Source of the DNA: Anastatus disparis
Lineage: Eukaryota > Arthropoda > Insecta > Hymenoptera > Eupelmidae
DNA length: 64,000 bases
NCBI GenBank assembly: GCA_017163975.1
Contig: JAFFSR010000244.1
Coordinates: forward strand, 13,455,501 to 13,519,500
Direction: 5' to 3'
Position numbers and translations under genes: made by a program. Numbering within the stretch: the stretch's first letter is position 1; each line of letters opens with the position of its first letter. The notes below the pieces were generated by a model. That model had not been told where the DNA came from. It ran no database searches and worked only from the letters and a program-made list of their open reading frames with translations. Shown here piece after piece: positions 59,200 to 64,000 of this stretch.

Positions 59200-62100
59200 T
59201 AAGTATCATAATTTTAAATTAAGTGCAGAATAAACACAGTCTAAATAAAATTACAAAAATTATTACATCTTAATATTATATAAACACGATAATTACAAAA
59301 ATAATTGTTCTATTACTAAATCTTATCAAATTTCACTAGTCACCTGAACGAAAACAAAAGAAAACGAATAAAATATTGCAGAAAAAGAGTTTTAAATCTG
59401 CAAGTGTACAGCGATATATGTATTTTATTTTACGCTCGCTCGTAAACTTTAGTAAAAAGCTATAAGGCGTCGTAAAAATAAAGGGGGGCAAGGGGGAACA
59501 GAAAAAAAGACACGAGAGACAAAAGTTTTAAAGGTTTTTGTCTCTTCTTTAGAACATATTATCATTGACATTGTACGTCCTATAACTATAAAGGTCTCAG
59601 CAAACTTAAAGGACGAGACGAAAGGAACAAACAAACGAAACGTCGAGAGTAAAAAGGGCAATTCTCTTTTTTTTTTTACTCTTTTACTTTTATCTGTAAT
59701 ATCCGTTCTTTGACTGTTATTTCTCTTTCGCTGCTATCTTTCTTTGACATACACGCGTATACATACGTTGCTTATATATTGTATTTGGTTTAGTGTGTCT
59801 TGTCTTGTTTTTTTTATTTCAGAATTGTTTTATTACCAAAGTAACTTGTTTATTAAGATTTTAAAGTATGCTTTGGCTGTTGTTTTATGTGCTGCTAAGT
59901 GGAATTGTAATGCACTATGAAGTTTAAATTAAATTTTCAAAGTTTTAAGCTATATGAGGAGAGACGAAAAAAAACAATATTTTTGGCTGGAAACAAAAGT
60001 TTCAAATTATGATACGTAAACATGGGGCGAATGTTCTTTTTCCTCATACTACTATGGGTTAAGTGAACTTTAAGAATGAATTTGTTTAAAAATAGTATGA
60101 GATTTGGTAGTAAAATTTAAATATTTTATTAGATAAAATAACTTTTTACAAACAATCATAAAAAGAAAATAAATTCAAATTTTAAGACTCACAAATATAT
60201 GTTTTTTATTTTTAGTAGAATTTTTAAGACTTTTTCTTAAAAAGAAAATTAAGAAGAAAATTTGAAAAATTATTAAACTATTCAAAGTTTAAAACTCCAA
60301 TTTAAAGCAACTGTAGCTGAGTTCAAGCGAATAAAAAAATAATATTTTGAGTTTTTTTCATTATTTTTAAAGAAAAAAAAAAGTTTTTCGTACCAACAAA
60401 TAATTTAAAGGTCATTGCTTCAATGAAAGCTTGTAAATTAAACCAATCACAAAAAAAATTACAAAAAAAACAACCTATAAAATAATAGAGTACTAATATT
60501 TTACTCTACCTTATAATCGTAAAATGTTATAACTTAAAAATATTTTAACTTCTTATTAAAGAGCATGTAATAAAAAAATATTATCCTTAAAAGTCTCATC
60601 ATAGCCAATACATCTGAAAATGTCTTTCATTCCATTCTAACCACCTGCATGATATTATATTTTTCGAATCTTTTCTTTTTTCCCATATAGCATATAAAGC
60701 ACGAGCAATATTTCCTTTGAGGTCTCTCCTACAATCAACGACCTTTCTCTCTCTCTCTCTAAAGGGGAAGTTGCTTTTCTCTTTATGTACAGAGGAGGAG
60801 AACAGTTTGCAACGGAATACCGCTGACGTACGTGACGCCAAAGTAGACGACGTGCTTGCATCGTCAAATCGATTTGTTTTCCTTCATACACTCTGTATAT
60901 ATATATGTATATATACACACATACTTTTAAAGCTGACCCTGCAACCAAGTGCCTCTGTCTTTTCTTTAGCCTTTTTTTCCTTTTCTTTTAGAGGCAATTG
61001 CTTAGAACTGCATTATTGGATTTTTGATTGATGCCGTTGTTAGATACAAGATAATTTATTCAGTTTGTGCAAAATTGTCGTTTAGAGGAACCGTAAGGTT
61101 TAGATATTGATTTTTTTCTTTTCCTAATATTATGTATCTTAATTAATTAGTTTATAGAAAAAAAGTTTATATTTTGTTAATTAAAAGAAATATTAAAATA
61201 AGCTTTTGTTTCTCAAAAAATAATCTCATGCAATATTAAAAATTGAATTTAGAATCAGTCTTTATAAACGCAAAAAATCAATCTTTTTTTACAAACTCAA
61301 ATAAACTTTAATGGCTTTTTTTTTATTCGATTTTATTTAACTTGACTAACTTTCGAGCGATCACAATTGAGTCTCAAGATCTTCTTCATGGATTAAGCAA
61401 AAAATAATGTATATAACTTAATGAAATTATTAAGTAGTAACAGTCGTGTTGATGATACGTTCTTCACATCTTAGTAAAGTACTATCGACATAATTGTTGA
61501 TATTTCAAGTAAGTACCACCGACATGACTGTCAATACTTCGTAACATCGATCAATTTTTTTATTGTTTTTTCTAAGAGGTCCATGAGATTCGTATATGTA
61601 TAAAACATTTCAGGAATAAAATAAAATTAGAATGTTCAAAGAACTTATTGCAGTTTATTTATATTTACAAAATAATGAATTTCCGACTTTACAACTAAAT
61701 TTCAATCAAAGTATAAATTTAATAATAATAATTAAATTAATGTTCGTAATGAAATTAATATTGAAATTAAACTAAAATTTCTCTAGCACACAGGATGAAC
61801 TTTTAATTGATGAAAATTCAAGGCATACCATTGGAAATATTTTGGTATTTCGATCAACTATTTCAGGCTTACCATGGAAACTAAAAGCCTTGTAAAGCTT
61901 CTGTGTATTCAGGGTTAACCCCCTTGTATTTCGTGGTTCACCCTGAAAATTCAATGGCTTTTTTTTTCTATTTCTTACGCATCGGTTACCGAGCAAGATA
62001 AAATTGATTTTATTTCGCGGAGATTCTGGAATCATGAATATTTAAATTTGTTTTTCTCTTTATTTTGATATTCTAAGCTTAGAAAATAAATGGAATAATT

Positions 62101-64000
62101 ATTTATTATTTATTGAATTGGAAATACGTGTATCTGGAAAGAATAAATTGTTATATTTTTCGAATGCATGTATTTTTAGTTGACTTATAAATATTCATTT
62201 TTGCATGTATATGAAAAAAAAAATTAAAACTTTTTTATATCAATTCATAAATAGCACATTGCACTGTAAGGGTTGGAAGGTCAAAATTCTCATACCGTGC
62301 GATACGATGCCCGAAGCGAAAGCAAGTGCATCATGTCGCGAGATGTGGACGTTTTTAAATTGTATTAAAATATATCGTATACATTATTTCAACGAAAATT
62401 TTGATTTATATGCACACAATATCTATTAAAATTTCATTAAATTGTCATTGTCTGGCAACGTGTAAAATTATTCAATGAAAATTTTCTTTCTTGCCAATCA
62501 CTCGTGCATTTTTCAAATCATCGTTCTTTGTCTTATTTCACCCTTATACATATCTCCTCTATGCGTGCCAGAATTTAGGATAATATATATAAATGAAGAG
62601 GGGAAACTGAAAATAGAGGGATGCTAAATCCGTGTAAATTGAATGGATTTAGAGAATCCTACCTCATAAATTTTATTTTAAATAATTTCAGCCTTGTTGT
62701 CCTAAATTTATTTTATTTTTCCATTTAACATTTTCAGAAGAAGCTTGATATGAAAAAAAAAAATTTTTATTTATTATTGTTTTAAGATTTTATAAATTGA
62801 TATTTTTCTCAACACAAAATAAAAATATATGTTTATATTGAAATCTGTTTGTATCAATGTATACTTTATTTTGAAACAAGTAAAACAGTTAAAATTTCTT
62901 AAACTTTCCCAAACATCCATTCCCAAATACTTTTATAAGTTTCACCGGGTAGTAAATTAACCTTACAGTGGATAATCGTGAAAAATGACGCAAAAAAAAT
63001 AGTTCAAAACTTGGTAATACTTTTTTAATTTCTTTATTTTAATAGAAAGAGTTTCGAAAGAATAAATGTCATATGATAACTCTCAATTTTATCCTTAATC
63101 TTGGAAAATATAAGTTTTCAACTATATAATAGTTACCGTTGAAACTTTCTTTCTGAATCATGTGGAATTGTCAAATCGGAATTACATAAAAATAAATCTA
63201 TGGGCTTTTAAACTTTTCATAAAAATACTGTTATTTTTCGAAATTTTTTATTTATTTTATTCCCATGTATTATTGGACCAGCGATTATTTATAAAATTTC
63301 GTTATTTCATTTATTAATGAATTTTTCAAATAAACATTAATATAATTAATACTTATATGGTACATTAATTTTAAATAACTCAGAATTTGATAGTAAGCAC
63401 AGTTTACAATTGAAGATGATATTGTGAATTTACAAATATGTTGATTCACAAATCATTTATTACAAAATAAAATTTGAATATGAAATATTTATTTGTCGAA
63501 TGCATTAATAATAATAAAAATATATAATTTAGATTTTTATAAAATATGATAGCAGTTCCAAACAACGAAATTGTAATTCAATTACTTTCCTCAATTACTA
63601 ATCATTTTTAAAATGACATAGATTGGCAAATATTTACTTATTTTATAAATACTTAAAAAAATAATTTGTGATATTCACATAATATCACATGTAAGAAAAA
63701 TTAAATATAACAATTTAAATTCACCATTAAAAAATGCTATTACAATGAAAAAATACGCTATAAAATATAAATAAAATGCAACATGCTTGCAGAAAAAATA
63801 ATGTTCATCGATGAAAATCGATAAATATTCAACGTTATAAAAACAGAGGAAAAAATTCAATAAAAATAAATACCGTTTGAAATAGATTTATAAATAAAAA
63901 TATATAAAAACAATTGATAAAAAAGTAAAAAATATATCTATTTCGTCTTTATTTGTCTCTTTATCAATGAATAAACAAACTGAAATGCATCATAATCTGC
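59200..64000. other. AT-rich intronic stretch to window end
   Basis: No netrin NTR-domain exon or other gene recognised. GC-richer patches lie at 60720-60880 and 62265-62350. Around 61790-61960 a motif like TTCAAGGCATACCATTGGAA recurs in altered form (TTCAGGCTTACCATGGAAA), followed by GGGTTAACCC. From about 62440 to the end the sequence is nearly pure A+T. Confidence 0.5.
61430..61548. repeat. Three-unit diverged tandem repeat, ~36-41 bp
   Basis: Three successive segments share the layout AGTA-x-GTA(C) ... (T)CG(A)CAT ... TG(T)(C/T)(A/G)AT(A)(C/T)TTC. They are TAAGTAGTAACAGTCGTG, then TAGTAAAGTACTATCGAC, then AAGTAAGTACCACCGACATG. Similarity is moderate, and the first unit is the weakest. 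Confidence 0.5.

Noticed and set aside
58980..59222. Frames on both strands across 59000-59220
   Set aside because: They read through the head of SINE B (FEPRPSALKA and its antisense) and are not genes.
62205..62429. GC-richer 74-codon frame considered as a missing netrin exon
   Set aside because: It has none of the NTR-domain cysteine pattern (CGKC...) and no fitting splice sites.

Overview
The window is very AT-rich animal DNA, almost certainly from an insect. Three observations point there: spliced genes with short GT-AG introns, two U6 snRNA genes with insect-like upstream elements, and a netrin fragment of the arthropod type (RSHIAPC rather than the vertebrate RSPIAPC). Hymenoptera would fit the base composition, but I cannot prove it. 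Most of the 64 kb is non-coding. I recognise only two protein genes, both on the + strand.

Layout. 0-1.3 kb: CT-rich sequence with no gene. 1.3-10 kb: two U6 snRNA genes on the - strand, 8.5 kb apart. They flank a degenerate tandem array (about 4.3-5.9 kb, unit about 166 bp) and a complete seven-exon gene for a mitochondrial amidoxime-reducing component (mARC, a MOSC-domain molybdoenzyme; 6382-8820, 347 aa). An antisense tRNA-derived SINE lies just past the mARC stop codon. 10-43.9 kb: AT-rich sequence with no recognisable exon. It holds microsatellites, a diverged two-copy repeat, several hairpins, two SINE copies and a series of GC-richer islands that could be regulatory. 43.9-45.9 kb: a palindromic MITE-like element and a SINE stacked against a netrin exon (44387-44536, the third laminin-EGF repeat). 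A 1.25 kb intron then leads to a second netrin exon (45783-45884, an acidic linker). 46-64 kb: a near-perfect foldback next to a SINE, more SINE copies, and one 366 bp SINE of a second family with an exact 13 bp target-site duplication. No further netrin exon is seen here.

Netrin needs N-terminal exons upstream and a C-terminal NTR-domain exon downstream, and I see neither. The simplest reading is that most of the window is intronic sequence of one large netrin gene. mARC and the U6 genes are then either upstream neighbours or nested in a netrin intron, and the window alone cannot decide. Transposons and foldbacks explain most of the structured non-coding sequence. I did not find a clear new multi-gene system. 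The observations most worth following are the U6 pair with its conserved upstream block, the foldback and MITE in netrin introns, and the SINE that supplies a possible poly(A) signal to mARC.
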